Assembly (NCBI GenBank): GCA_026826555.1
Contig: JAKSZT010053883.1
Span: forward strand, 23,646,639-23,710,638
Origin: Tolypeutes matacus
Lineage: Eukaryota; Chordata; Mammalia; Cingulata; Chlamyphoridae
Length of the DNA stretch: 64,000 nucleotides
Reading direction: 5' to 3'
Shown here: piece after piece, positions 1 through 10,534 of the stretch
Layout: the number at the start of each line of letters is the position of its first letter
Numbering within the stretch: position 1 is the stretch's first letter
Program-made: the position numbers and the translations under genes
The notes under the pieces: model-generated
Told to the model about the DNA's origin: nothing
Database searches by the model: none
What the model saw: only the letters and a program-made list of their open reading frames with translations

Positions 1-655
1 AAAATTCCCCAGATTTGGTGAAAGACATGTATTTACAGATTCAAGAAGTTCAGCAAACCCCAAGAATTCAAGAAAATCACTCCTAGGTACATCATCATCA
101 AACTGCTGAAAACCGAAGATAAGAAAAATTTGAAAGCAGTCAGAGAAAAACGATACATTTCATGGAAGGGAGGAGCAATTTAACTACTGCTGATCTCTAA
201 ATGAAAACAACCGAGGCCAGAAGAGAGTGCAATACATCTCTACAAGCATATAAAAGACTATTTTTTTTTTCATTTTATTTTAAGATACATCATATTCTTT
301 AAAGCAAAAATTATAATTTTGCATTGTGGAATTTATAATGTATGTAGATTTAATACATATGACAATTATATCAAAAAGGCTATTAGGGAGGGCAACAAAT
401 GGACCTATGCTGTTGCAAAGTGAAAAGTCAAGCGTGTATTTTATAATTTTTAGATCAATCACTTGAAAAAAATAAAGGCGTATAGCTAAAATGCCAATAG
501 ATATATAAGAATGAAATTCTAAAAAATAGATTCAGTGAATCCAAAAGTCAGGAAAGGAGAAAAGACCAATACGAGAGGCAATGAACAGTAAAATGGTAAA
601 CCTTTCTCCAACTACATCCTACTTAAATTAAATGCGAATGGAGTAAATACTAATT
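1..655 (+). mobile_element. Old LINE-1 / HAL1-type fragment, left end cut by window
   Basis: The first 250 bases have the A-rich look and order of the 3' part of L1/HAL1 ORF1: a block resembling 'aagaagttcagcaaacccc' followed by 'catcatcaaactgctgaaaa' and 'gaccagaagagagtgcaa'. Bases 490-655 resemble the ORF1-ORF2 spacer and the start of ORF2. No frame stays open beyond 60 codons, so it is a dead ancient copy. The middle (about 256-460) is AT-rich and less certain. Family assignment between HAL1 and L1M is open. Confidence 0.6.
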
Positions 656-734
656 AATGAGCAGAGCCCTTTCCTCTCTGTTCTCTCATTTGTTTCTCAC
701 CTCCTCCCACCCTGGGTTCTGTCCAACTTCACTG

Positions 735-830
735 ATGGAAAAAATAAGTCCGTGGCTCAGAGAGGAGCAGGGACCTGCCCGAGGTCACACAGTCCGTCAG
801 CGCCTGAGGCCAGGCCAGGAGCTGATGTGG
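735..830 (-). mobile_element. MIR SINE fragment
   Basis: It reads on the plus strand as the reverse complement of the MIR core: 'gtggctcagagagg' followed by 'acctgcccgaggtcacacag' and a diverged 'gcgcctgaggccagg'. It is an ancient tRNA-derived SINE remnant with no coding function. Confidence 0.65.
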
Positions 831-1114
831 GGATAGTTGGGGGAGGGTCAAAGGCTTTGTGCTTCTACCCCATTCGCCTTCTCTGCTGGGGGCAGAGCAC
901 TGAGGAGCCTTGAGGCCCAGAAGGAGGGTCCGGGAGCAGGGACCGCCTCTGTGCGGAAGAGACCTCGGCCACAGAGAACCCGCAGCAGAGACACTGGGGA
1001 ATAAATTAACAGTGACCCGACAATCCCGGGAACAGGGGGCAGCACAGCGGCAGGGGCTACCGGAGCTTGCGCAGCCTTTAGGGGTCTGAGTCCCCTCCAG
1101 CAAGCCGAGACACT

Positions 1115-1205
1115 GGGGGCGGTAACCCCGTTGTACAGATGAGGCGGGTGAGACCCGCCGAGGGGGCGCAGTGCCGGGTCCTGAGCCCAGGTTTCCGCCC
1201 AGCGC
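1115..1205 (-). mobile_element. MIR SINE remnant inside the CpG island
   Basis: 'ccccgttgtacagatgaggc' is a typical antisense MIR stretch, followed by a strongly diverged, GC-enriched tail that ends near 'gtcctgagcccagg'. Confidence 0.5.
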
Positions 1206-1425
1206 CCGGACCCCCCCCCCCCCGGCAGAGGCTCCGAGGACCGCCAGGGTCTGTCCTGGGGTCTGGGGAGTCTGGGCAGGGGCGCTGATCGCTTTCTGTC
1301 CGCACAGAGGCACCGTGACTTGTGCGGGTTTGCCCCGGGAGGGGGTGAGCGCCGTGTCTGTGGAGGGACAAGCGGAGGCCGGTCCCGGGGCTGTTGGAAT
1401 CCCGGGGTCGTGTCGAGGGGAGGAA

Positions 1426-1615
1426 TCAGGCGGTTTGGGTTCAAATCCCGACTCTGACTCGCTTGAGTGACTTGGGGCAAGTCAGTTACTGTCTCAGCTC
1501 CTGCGTTTCCTCCCTGGGAGAATGGAGCGACCAGAGCGCCCCGCGGGGGGCTGCGAGGAGCCGCTGAGACAGGGCGGAGCAGGCGCTTGGCACCCGCACC
1601 CGTGGGCGTCGGGAG
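1426..1615 (+). mobile_element. MIR SINE
   Basis: It runs in the sense direction: 'gggttcaaatcccgactctg', then 'gtgacttggggcaagtcag', a cctcagttt-equivalent and 'cctgggagaatgg'. The 3' part has drifted to high GC within the CpG island. Confidence 0.7.
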
Positions 1616-1744
1616 GTGCCGGCTGTGCCTTTAGGGTGCTGTCCCGGGCCTGCGGCCTGGAAAGCCGAGCCCGGCCTAGCCAGACGGCGGCCCCGGGCAG
1701 CCGGGCCACAGCGCCCCCTGCCTGTCGGGGCTTCAGGGGAACCT

Positions 1745-1865
1745 GGTTTCCTCCTCACAACAACCCCTTCGGGGTGCGCAGCGGGGGTCCACTTTGCCCA
1801 GGAGCAAATGGAGGCTCCCAGGGGTGAAGTGACTCACCCAGGCTTACACTGTTTGGAAACTGCAG
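1745..1865 (-). mobile_element. MIR SINE fragment
   Basis: The antisense MIR order is visible: 'tcctcacaacaacccc', a gap, 'gagcaaatggaggctccc', 'gaagtgactcacccagg'. Confidence 0.65.
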
Positions 1866-1869
1866 ATCC

Positions 1870-2289
1870 ATTTAAAAAAGCCTGAACCTTTTCCTCCCCT
1901 GAGGCCCTGGAGGGGCTGAGGGTGGCCAGGGCTGTGACAGCTGCAGGGAGAGGCAGGCCAGCCCCCCAAGTTCTCATTTTGGGAAAGGCAGTGAGATGGA
2001 TGCACTTGTCTGCAGCCGGGCCCTGCTGTTCCCAGCTCGCCAGACCCAAATGGCTGGGCCAGCAAGTGTTTTATTACTTAAATCACATCCAATGATTATG
2101 ACCCCTTTGGCTGGACATTGAGAAATTGTCTGGGCCACCAAGGTGGGAGGTGAAAGAGGAATTGCTGGAGAAGAGGAAGAAAAGAGAATCAGCTTGGCAG
2201 AGGCTGGGGCTGCTGGGGTGCAGAGAAGGGCCCGAGGCCCGAGGAAGAGGCCAGTTGGGGGTCCAGGCAAGGGGCCAGTGACCCCATTA
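1870..2289. other. Unassigned unique-looking sequence
   Basis: I see no repeat or coding signature. Around 2040-2140 there is a block with lower GC (containing 'attacttaaatcacatcc') that could be conserved non-coding DNA, but nothing decisive is visible. Confidence 0.3.
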
Positions 2290-2370
2290 TCCACTCCTCT
2301 GTGATCTGAGCAGGCCCTTCACCTCCCTGAGCCTTGGCTTCCTTCTGGGTAAAGTAGCTCTGTCTGTTCA
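2290..2370 (+). mobile_element. MIR SINE core fragment
   Basis: 'tctgtgatctgagcaggccc', 'cacctccctgagccttggct' and 'ccttctgggtaaagtag' follow the MIR core order. Confidence 0.5.
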
Positions 2371-2589
2371 TAGCCTTTGGGCTGCTCCATTCCTGGGCTT
2401 TCCTTGACGCTGGCTCTGCCTCCTCAGACCTGCTGCTTGCTCGCTCCTCCCAGCTCTGCATGGCTGGTGGCTCTGCCTGGAGCACAGGACCCTCCTGGTA
2501 GCCCGGCTCACCCCTGCCCCTCCTCCTGATCCCAGCTGGTTCTCCCATGCTGGACGGGCCACTCTGTGCGGCTCCCCCTTTCCTGTTTT

Positions 2590-2692
2590 CCTCCTGCCCG
2601 TGGTGGTGAATCTGTCCTATTCAGTGCTGCTTCCCCAGTGCCTGGGATGGTTCCTGGCACATATTAGGTGCTTAGTAAGTCAATGATATTTA
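2590..2692 (+). mobile_element. LINE-2 3' end
   Basis: 'tgctgcttccccagtgcctg' followed by 'ggcacatattaggtgcttag' and a short TTTATT-rich end is the typical L2 3' terminus, a family inactive since early mammalian evolution. Confidence 0.6.
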
Positions 2693-2709
2693 TTTATTCA
2701 GCTTAGTAA

Positions 2710-3000
2710 AAATGGATGATATTTATTTATCCAGCAAGTGTGTATTAAGCACCAACTGCATGCCTGGCCCTGTGGGAAAAAGGGAGCCAAAGAGAGCTCT
2801 CATTCAGGGGCTGGGGCATGGAAACAAGAGAACACATCAATGGTCAGGACACCTGATAGGAGCTGTAGAGGTGACCCATGTAACAGAGGGACTGAGAGGG
2901 GGACATGCTGTGGGTCAGGACCTGCCTTTCTGAGGAGGTGACATATGAGCTGGAACCCAAATGGGCAAAGCCGGGGGATGCAGAGATGGAGACTTAGGGT
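2710..3000 (+). mobile_element. Ancient interspersed repeat, family not named
   Basis: It starts with a 'ttatttatccagcaagtgtg', 'gcaccaactgcatgcctggc' motif and continues through a 'gaggaggtgacatatgagct' segment. The same order (tattaagcacc...tgcctggccctg...gaggaggtgacatatgagctgg) recurs at 39030 and, in part, at 6078, 7175 and 7448. I recognise it as a common mammalian ancient repeat but cannot give its family name. Confidence 0.5.
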
Positions 3001-3194
3001 GACCAGCCATCCCAGTTTGCCTAGGACTGGGACATGGGGCTTTCAGTGCTAAAACAGGCAAAATGTGGTGTGGGTCACTCCAGTGGAGTGACAGGCCCTG
3101 CCCTCGAGGAGCTTGGAGGCTGACAGGCCCAGGACCAGCCACCAGGAACAGGCAGGGGAGGGCTCAGGTGGAGGTGTGCAAGGGCAGGACTGGT

Positions 3195-3400
3195 GTGCAG
3201 CTGTGCCAAGCACTTTAACACAGGAACTTATTTCATCCTCACAGCCACCCTGCGAGGAAGGCACTGTCAGCATCCCCATTTCACAGAAGAGGAAACCAAG
3301 AGCCGGCCAGGCTAAGTGACTTGCCCCGGGTTGCACACGGGGATGTGCGTGTTGAGGGCTCAGATGCCAGCCCAGCCACGCTGGTCCCGAGATGTAGTTC
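3195..3400 (-). mobile_element. MIR SINE, long antisense copy
   Basis: The reverse-complement MIR is nearly complete: 'aagcactttaacacagg', 'ttcatcctcacagccaccct', 'ccccatttcacagaagagga', 'aagtgacttgccccgggttg'. Confidence 0.75.
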
Positions 3401-3464
3401 TTTGCATCCCACATGCTACTGTCATGACAGTGACAACAACAGGGCCAGCAGTCATGGGGCTCAT

Positions 3465-3655
3465 CCTGCGGTTGGGCCCTGCTTTCTCAGGCCTTATCTC
3501 ATTTACCTTCTCCACCACTGGCAGGTGGCTGTTCTTCACCCACTGTACAGATGGGAGCTGACATCCAGAGCGGTCAAGGCCACACAGGGGGCAAGAGGCA
3601 GAGCCAGGACTTGAACCCTGGCCTGTCTGACTCCAGAACCCATGCTGTCCACGAG
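3465..3655 (-). mobile_element. MIR SINE, long antisense copy
   Basis: The antisense MIR includes 'acccactgtacagatgggag', 'tcaaggccacacagggggca' and 'ttgaaccctggcctgtctga'. It lies only 65 bp from the preceding antisense MIR, so these are two independent insertions. Confidence 0.75.
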
Positions 3656-3824
3656 GTTAGCACCTGCCCCCAGGGACGGAGGCCTGAGCCTCTTGGGCTC
3701 AAAGTGGCAGCATCCCCAGGCAACTGGGAGGAAATTGGGAGAAGGGAAAAAACATGAAGTGTTTCCTTCCCACAGGGCATCTGCATTTCAGAGGAGGCTC
3801 TCTGGAAATTGTAATGCCTAACCC

Positions 3825-3875
3825 CATTGCCTGATGCTCTCAAGGGGGAAACTGAGGCATGAGAAAGATAAAGGG
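3825..3875 (-). mobile_element. Short MIR core remnant
   Basis: 'caagggggaaactgaggcat' is the antisense MIR core. Flanking sequence is too diverged to extend it. Confidence 0.4.
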
Positions 3876-3899
3876 GGAAATGCAAGGCCCTCACCTGGC

Positions 3900-4729
3900 A
3901 GGTAGTGGCTGCCAACCAGCCAGAAATTCCCCTCCCAGAGAGGCTAAAAGCGGCCCCTGAGCCCCATGGAGACGTTCCCACAAGGACCACAGACCGTGAG
4001 TAATGGCCACCCCAGCGGATGCTCCTGAGGCAGGCGTGTGGCCTGAGCCCCCCAGGGAGGGGTCGGGCTCTATTGCCTTGGAGCTGCCTTGAGTGACACT
4101 AATACAGGCACTGAAGGGCCCACACTCAGAGATGCTCTGGGCTTTTCTCTGCTTCAGAGGTGGGAGCAGAGAGAGGTGTGGGAGCAGGGCAGCTGGGGTG
4201 CACTCACCTTTTGGAAGGAGTGATCCAGGGGGTGCCCTTCAGCCCAAGGGAACAGGGCAGCTAATGGTGGACCTGCAGGCTTCCTGGTGGGTGCTGGCAA
4301 AGGGCTGGGGAGGAAGGGAATCCTTTCCTGATTCCCTTGGAGGAAGCTCCCTGTGCTCTGTACAAGGAAAGTGTCACTGTATGGTCCCCTCAGAAACCCC
4401 AGTTAGAGTCTCTCTTCCCCACCCAACACCACTTCCAATCCAGCAACCAGCCACCTTACCCTGTACCACTCAACCATCCTCACTTCCTTCTTTTGCAAGA
4501 GAAAATGGCATCTGATCATCTTGATTTTTTCTGGGAGAGGAAAGCAGCAGTGAGGCCCTGTGCCCTGGCCTCAGAAGCCCCATCTATCTGCAAACCCCAG
4601 GGGTCCAGCAAACCTCATGCAGGGGCTCCCAATGTCCTTGGCATGGACTGGCCAGGCCCCACATCATCTGAAATCATCCTGCCCCAGGGCCACAGGGCTC
4701 CTGGGGTACAGGATAAACAAACCCTCCTT
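3900..4729. other. Unassigned GC-rich stretch
   Basis: No repeat family, splice-flanked open frame or RNA gene could be recognised. The open frames (up to 140 codons) have no recognisable domain and overlap on both strands. Confidence 0.3.
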
Positions 4730-4862
4730 AAATGAGCCCTCGTGGGCCAAGGTCCTGGATTCCCATCCTGGCTCTCCACTAGCCAAATGTGTGACCCTGG
4801 GCAAGTCACCTCCCTCCTCAGGGTCCTGGTCTCCTTCTGTAAGCAGGGAAGGCTCCATGATC
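4730..4862 (+). mobile_element. MIR SINE
   Basis: 'ttcccatcctggctctccac', 'gtgtgaccctgggcaagtca' and a diverged 'ctcctcagggtcctgg' give the MIR order. Confidence 0.75.
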
Positions 4863-4869
4863 CTGGATG

Positions 4870-5015
4870 CACACAGTGGGTTGGGAAAAGCATCGACTTG
4901 AGAGGCAGACCCAGAGTCCAACCCCAGGCGGCTTCTCATTGACTGTGCGTCCTTAAACAAGCAGCATGGCCTCTCCAAACCTCAACTTCCTCAATTGTAA
5001 AATGGGATCAGGAAA
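4870..5015 (+). mobile_element. MIR SINE
   Basis: A second sense MIR directly follows the first: a 5' tRNA-like part near 'catcgacttgagaggcagac', then 'cctctccaaacctcaacttc' and 'tcaattgtaaaatgggatca'. Confidence 0.7.
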
Positions 5016-5499
5016 GAAGGAAAGGTGTCCCAGCTCAGGACCCCCTTGAAGCCTTTCTTGGGGACCCCAACAGCCTCCTTCCCTCTGCCTCTGCTCCAGG
5101 GGGACTCCTGTCCCCACTGCACCAACTCCCCCTGCATTTCCCAGGCCCCACACCCTCCCCTTTCACTGAGTCTGCCAATGCAGGGCCCAGAGCAGACCCT
5201 GCTGTCCATGACTGGACATTGGGCCCCTCCACCACCCCAGATCACATTCTGCCAGGGCCACCCCTGCGAAGGCTGCCCGTGCTGTGGGTGAACTGCATTG
5301 TGGTGCACATCAGGCCTGGGGAGGAAGATCTGTGCAGAGGTCAGGGCCTGAACAGGGGACAGGGGTCAGCTGTTGACAGCAGAGGACAAGCAACCAGAGC
5401 TCAGCTGGAGAGGGCTGTGTAAAACAGGCCTGGGGCTTAGGATCCAAGTGAATTCCACAAATTTGACTCCAGTTGGCTGGGGGAGTTGTGCAAAGACCT

Positions 5500-6065
5500 T
5501 GGAGGGGCTCCTTGCTTCCTGCACTCCCAGTCCCAGCAGCCCCTGCTGCTTCTTCAAATGCCATATCTCTCTGTTTCCAAAAGAGGCTCTGGGCCTCCCT
5601 ACTTCCTGGCCATCCCTCATGCATCTCCCTCCACTTGGAATTCCTTCCCCTACCCCACTACCCATTCTATACCAGCTCCCAAAGTTCCAAGCACCCTGGA
5701 CAGGCCAGCTCAAATGCCACCTTCTCCACGAAGCCTGCCCAGAGCCCCAAAGGTGTGCATCACCTCTCCCTCCTCAGAGCTCCAGCAGGTGAGTGGAAAG
5801 AGCCTGGACAGTGAAAACTGGCAGATGAGGCTTAGCACCCAGCTCCACGCTGCCTGGCAGCCTGACCTTGGGAACACTCTTCACCTCTCTGAGTGGATTT
5901 GCTCACCTGGCAGATGGATAGTGACGTGTACCTGACTGTATTGCTGCCTGACAAATAGAAGGTGCTCCAAACAGGGTCATTTTATTATCTCTCTTATGGC
6001 AGCCTTTTATTCTTGACTTTGGTGTCTCTGGTTACACATTGAGCTCCTAAAAGGCAAGTGTCATT
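5500..6065 (+). mobile_element. LINE-2 3' region, interrupted by a MIR
   Basis: The L2 ORF2 end is recognisable from 'tccacttggaattccttccc', 'agctcaaatgccaccttctc' and 'cacgaagcctgcccagagcc'. The element resumes after the MIR at about 5963 with 'tctcttatggcagccttt' and 'cattgagctcctaaaaggca', the usual L2 3' sequence. All frames are broken. Confidence 0.65.
5787..5962 (+). mobile_element. MIR SINE nested in L2
   Basis: 'gtgagtggaaagagcctgga', 'cctgaccttgggaacactct' and 'cacctggcagatggatagtg' match MIR order. The flanking sequence belongs to one L2 on both sides, so the MIR inserted into it. Confidence 0.6.
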
Positions 6066-6077
6066 CTCTTTTCAACT

Positions 6078-6160
6078 TTCTTCATTAATTCAACACACAT
6101 GGATTGCACACTGTCTGTACCAGGTCCTGAGTGCCAGGGACACGGAGATGGGCACAAGCC
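6078..6160 (+). mobile_element. Ancient interspersed repeat fragment
   Basis: 'attaattcaacacacatgga', then 'ctgtaccaggtcctgagtgc' resembles the 5' part of the repeat at 2710-3000. Confidence 0.4.
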
Positions 6161-6164
6161 AGCC

Positions 6165-7160
6165 CAGGCGCTTGAGAAGCCCACAGCGTCTGCGCCCCCA
6201 GCTCGAGCCTCACATGCCGGGGCAGCCTGACTGCAGCTGGGCCCGCGAGCCCAGGCTCCATTTGAGACCCTGTCTGAACTCAGCCGAACCTAAAGCGACA
6301 GTCCAGCAATGAAAAAACCAATATATTTTTAAAAAAGAAATCTCAAATTTTACTTCAAAATCTCAGAGAAGACGAAAAGGGATCCATTTAGTAGCCCCCG
6401 TGGCCCTTCTTGAAGGCCTGTTCCTTACCAGTAGGTAACTGCAGAGCTTCTTACAAGCCAAAGCTCCCAGATCTCCCCAGAACCCACTCGCATGTGCTCC
6501 TCTGCCCCTCTGCTCTCCGCCCCACCCCACTCTTCATTATGCAGACTCACTTATTCTGCTGGACTCTTCTGTTTTGCTCTTCACCAGTTCTATTGATTCT
6601 GCATCCCCCAAATCTTAGAATTATCTCACAAAGAATATTCTCCTTAGAGCAGGAGGAGAGAAGCAGAGTTCAGGGGCTGGCTGAGAATACAGGCATAATA
6701 ATGGCCTCATCTTTGCCACAGTGGGTTCTCAGTCAATGCCTAGAAAGTCCAGCACCAATATACTGTGTTTCTATGAATTTTGAATTTTAGAACTTGGTAT
6801 TGGTCAAACCCCAAGGGGTCAGGGACAGGGAGCTGGAAACTTGTCTCCTGGACTATCTCCCTGACTGGTGGCTCTCAGTTCCCTGATAGATCTAAGGGCC
6901 TCCAAACACTTCCATCCCTGCCCTCAAGGAGAAAGGTCCTGGCTCTGCCAGTTACCCCTTTCCAGGGGTGTGATGGAGGGCCTTGCTTTATTGTGACTCT
7001 TATCTCTGAACGCCCAAATCTGCTCTCACCCCCTGCTCTGTAGCTCCATCTAGTTTTCTGCATTTACCCCCAGTATCTCTGAAGGTGGCGGTGCTATCTG
7101 TGTCACCGATTGGGCTGTTGAGGGAGGGTGTTGACATGGCCCCAGCCATCCAGCATCCCT
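6165..7160. other. Unassigned
   Basis: Mixed-composition sequence without a recognisable repeat or gene. The 126-codon frame at 6410-6790 shows no domain, lies in T/C-rich DNA and has no sign of coding constraint. Confidence 0.3.
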
Positions 7161-7169
7161 TTGCTTTCA

Positions 7170-7400
7170 TGTCCCCCATTCATTAATCCAACAAGGACTC
7201 CATGTGTCCCACTCTGGGAGAACCAGGCTCAAGCCTGGCCTTCAAAGTGTCCTCAGTCTGGATGGGGAGGCAGGTGGGGACACAGACTACCCATGAAGCA
7301 ATCAAGTAAGGGCTCCAATGAGAGGAACCCAAAGGAATATGCCAGACTGAGTCTGGAGGTCAGAGAAGGTCACCAGGGTGGGGGTCCCAGGCTCTAGAAG
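7170..7400 (+). mobile_element. Ancient interspersed repeat fragment
   Basis: 'cattcattaatccaacaagg', 'tgtcccactctgggagaacc' and 'gtcctcagtctggatgggga' follow the order of the repeat at 2710-3000. Confidence 0.4.
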
Positions 7401-7439
7401 TCAGCCAGAGCCAGCCACAGGACAGGATTACTTTAGTCA

Positions 7440-7840
7440 CCATTCCTTTCATTCATTCATTTGTTGATTCATTTATTCATTCAATCATCCACTCCATATA
7501 TCCATTCCACTTATTTCCTACACTGACTATGATGCTAGAGATGAAGGGAGTGTGCAGGCCAGTGGAGACGAGATTTCCAATGAATTAATGATACCTGCAC
7601 AGATCATTAATTCAGCACAATTGAGCCAAGTCCAATGTAGGAGAGGAATTTGACACTCTAGAAGAGTGTAATACAGAGACCTGACCTGTCCTGAGAAGGC
7701 AAGGATGAGCCACAGGATCAGGGGGTATTCTTGGCAGAGAGAAAGGTATGTGTAAAGGCCCTGTGGTGGGCGGGAGCTTGGTGTGTTCTGGGAGACTGAG
7801 AGAAGGCCTGAAGGCTAGAAGGCAGAGAGAGCAGCTCGGG
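7440..7840 (+). mobile_element. Ancient interspersed repeat with (ATTC)n-like start
   Basis: It begins with a degenerate ATTCATTC tract (7446-7490) and continues to 'tgtgtaaaggccctgtggtg', a motif typical of the 3' half of the same ancient repeat. Middle parts are weak. Confidence 0.4.
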
Positions 7841-8139
7841 AAGCCTGGCCTGGCAGAAACTAGGGAAGGAGGAAGGGCCAGGCTGAGTTGTCCACAGGGG
7901 AGCCTTCCCCACCCTTGGCCCACAGCTGGGTCACCATTTCCCCCACCACCCACATCAGGGAATTCCACTCTGACCCATACCTAGTGCTGGGTCCTAAGGA
8001 CTCTGGGGATGACTAAGACCTTGCCCCATTGACCCTACCCTTTGCCACCCCCAACCTCTGACCCTCCTGTTGGCACCCACTCCTGATGATCTGCTGAGCC
8101 CTGAAGGGCCCAGGTCTGGCAGCCAGAGGATGGTGGCTC

Positions 8140-8282
8140 ACATGCTGACCACATGACCCAGGGCAGGTGCCTTCACCTGTCTGGGCCTTGGTATTGTCAC
8201 CTGAGAAATGGACAATAATGGGTCCACCATGGCAGGGTGCTTGTGGAGAGTGAATGAGGCATCTTGGAAGAGGCCTGAGCCC
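8140..8282 (+). mobile_element. MIR SINE
   Basis: 'ccacatgacccagggcaggt', 'ctgtctgggccttggtattg', 'cacctgagaaatggacaata' and the 3' 'gtggagagtgaatgaggcat' make a clear sense MIR. Confidence 0.7.
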
Positions 8283-8284
8283 TG

Positions 8285-8660
8285 GAAACCAGTCCCAGGC
8301 CACTGCCCCCTTCTCCAGCCACACCCCTCAGAGGGCCCTGCTTTTCTCTAGGACGCATTGCTGACCACACCCTGAAACAGGACACAGCCCCTCCCAGGTG
8401 ACAAAGTGACTACCCCACAGACAGATGGGCCCACAGCTGGTCCCGCAGGTGGAGCACAGTGGCCAGGGGGAGGAGTCCCCCTGCCCCTCAGCCTGACCAG
8501 CGGAGGCCTCACGGCCCTCACTGTGATGATGCCCCAAGGCGCCCAGGTGACCTGCCTGAGGTGGGCCTCTACCCATTGACCCCAGGGCCCAGCAGGCTGT
8601 CCACACAGGAGGTGCTCCAGGCCGTCCCGGACACGTGAGGGACCCTGGCAGAGCATACAG
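8285..8660. other. Unassigned GC-rich stretch
   Basis: No repeat, RNA gene or exon was recognised. Confidence 0.3.
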
Positions 8661-8664
8661 GGAG

Positions 8665-8800
8665 GCCTGCGGGCCGTGCGTCTGATTATCTAAAGCTGTA
8701 ACTTAATGTTGAATAAAATGGGTTCAACCTGAGATCTTGACAAATTTAACTTTATAATAACCTGGGAGACCAGGTTGGATTTTAAAATTCTAAGCCACCC
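8665..8800. other. Candidate conserved non-coding block
   Basis: AT-rich and non-repetitive, with 'tctgattatctaaagctgta' and 'ttaactttataataacctgg', it contrasts sharply with GC-rich flanks. It contains a GATTA and ATTA-type homeodomain-like words. Conservation cannot be tested here. Confidence 0.25.
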
Positions 8801-9429
8801 TCAGGCCTGGGTGCTGATATGGGCAGCCAGTGCACCCTCAGGAGGACGGGCCCAGGAAAAGGGCCCACTGGGATTGGGTAGTGGGTCCCAGGCCATTTAG
8901 GAAGGACAATTCCAGACTCCCAGGGCCAACCTGTGGCCTAACATGGTGGAGGGTGTCAGGCAGACTCCAGAAGGGCACATTCTTTGGCCTCATGAGTTCC
9001 TGTCCTGTAGGGAGAGGCATGGGCTAAGGAGGGCCAGAATAGGGTCCTCTGAATTGTGGGAAACGGGGCACAGGCCTCTTGCCGGGTCTAAGGACAGTGT
9101 GAAATCCAGCCCCTGCTCTATTGCCAGCCTGTATGTCCGGCTCTGCAGTGAGAAGGACCCAAGAGGCGGGCCAAGCAAGACCCACAGACCCAATGCCAAG
9201 TCTGTAGGCAAATGTTTGGAGACAGGACTAGAGCTGGACTGTGGGGTCCCAAGGATGGAGTTGGCCAGAGAAGGGGACTGGGCTCAAGTGAGGTGCATCA
9301 AAACTCTGGCCTCCCAGGCTCCTCTTGGGTCCTTCTAGAGAAATGAGAGGGTGCAGGTGGTGGCCTTTGCTGGCTGCCTTACTGGACCCAGGCAGGGCTA
9401 ACAGAGCCACACAGGCCTGCATTGCTTTC

Positions 9430-9810
9430 CTGACGCTCTGAGCATCAGTTAAGAGTAAGTAATTTACAGACAGATCTGCAGCAAAACAATTCAAACCTGC
9501 ACCTTCATATTCCCACCAAATTGCCTGGGTTTATGAACACACACTGAGCCAGAATTCATGCTGCAAAATGAGTGTGATTTTAGGAGTCACAGTTTTCCAG
9601 GAGCTCATGAATTTCCTAGAATCATCACCCTTTAGAGATCGTCCAAGAGACAGAATAATGAGCAAGAGATCCTTTCATGTAAAAGAAAACAGAGAATTAA
9701 AAGGAACCGCTCATCCAGTGGAGAGCCTGCTTTCTTCACAATGTGTCTTGAAAGAATCGGCTGCGTTTTCTGCAATTATTAGTGATGATCCTCTCACTTG
9801 AGGAGGGAGT
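9430..9810. other. Candidate conserved non-coding element
   Basis: A unique-looking AT-rich block carries 'gagtaagtaatttacagaca', 'gagtgtgattttaggagtca' and 'ctgcaattattagtgatgat'. It has no SINE or LINE signature on either strand. Such repeat-free islands in repeat-dense mammalian DNA are often constrained enhancers; here that is inference only. Confidence 0.3.
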
Positions 9811-10189
9811 GGGGGAGGCTGTGAGCAGCCTGAGTCATTCAGAGGGGCACGGAGAGGGATGTGGACATGTGCATTCTCCCGTCACAATCCTGTAGAGGGA
9901 AAGAATGCTTCCTTTGGGATCCTCAAGGTTCATGTGAACAGAAAGTCCATTTCTGCGGACTGAGCTTGGACCAGACCAGCCCTATCAAAGTCAAATGGAG
10001 AGGCCCAAGGAGCCAGAGGGACAGAAGAGGGATAGCTATGACCCCATATGTGGGATTCTGGAAGGGACACTGGGAGACAGTGAGAGCTGTGGGAGGGCAA
10101 CCACCCCTCTTGAGCACCCAGGGTCCCTGCTCATGGTGGCAACCGCTGCCTTTGATGGTGCCTGCCTTCTGTGCCAGGCCCCTGATGAT

Positions 10190-10330
10190 CTCCCCAAGTC
10201 CTCACCCTGACTCAGAGGGTGGTTCCCATTTTGCAGATGAGGAAACTGAGGCTCAGGGAGGGGATGGGTCTTGCTCAGGGTTCTTCAGCCAGGAAGCCGT
10301 GCAGTTGGACACTGACCCCAGAAGCACGAC
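10190..10330 (-). mobile_element. MIR SINE
   Basis: 'cccattttgcagatgaggaa' followed by 'ctgaggctcagggagg' is an almost unmutated antisense MIR core, ending in 'ccaggaagccgtgcagttgg'. Confidence 0.75.
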
Positions 10331-10399
10331 TGTAACTGAAGAGACCACACCCCTGTTCCCTGAACTAGGTGGTCGGGGAGGGAGCCCCATATACTAGAG

Positions 10400-10530
10400 G
10401 CTTCCTTGTGGCAGGTGCTGGGCTGGTTCCAGCACATAGTCCACCTCACTCACCACTGCAGTGCTGGGAGGGGGGCATTTTCATCCCCACTCCCTGGCTC
10501 AAAGCAGGGAGGGGCCTGGCCCAGGGTAGT
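10400..10530 (-). mobile_element. MIR SINE fragment
   Basis: 'gtggcaggtgctgggctggt' with 'cattttcatccccactccct' and 'ctggcccagggtagtggcca' fits a diverged antisense MIR. Confidence 0.5.
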
Positions 10531-10534
10531 GGCC

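Larger units (their letters stand above)
1015..1800. promoter_or_regulatory. CpG island, no gene recognised
   Basis: About 785 bp of very GC-rich sequence contains several dozen CpG dinucleotides by eye, while the surrounding DNA is CpG-poor as usual in mammals. It includes a C(14)-like homopolymer near 1210-1224 and runs over two MIR remnants. Some CpG islands mark promoters, and an orphan island can mark an alternative or lineage-specific promoter. No TATA box, convincing first exon or conserved protein is visible. The long open frames here, on both strands, are explained by the scarcity of stop codons in GC-rich DNA. Confidence 0.6.

Noticed and set aside
729..1827. Several 70-210-codon frames on both strands around the CpG island
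   Set aside because: High GC content makes stop codons rare; the frames overlap each other, cross MIR remnants and show no domain.
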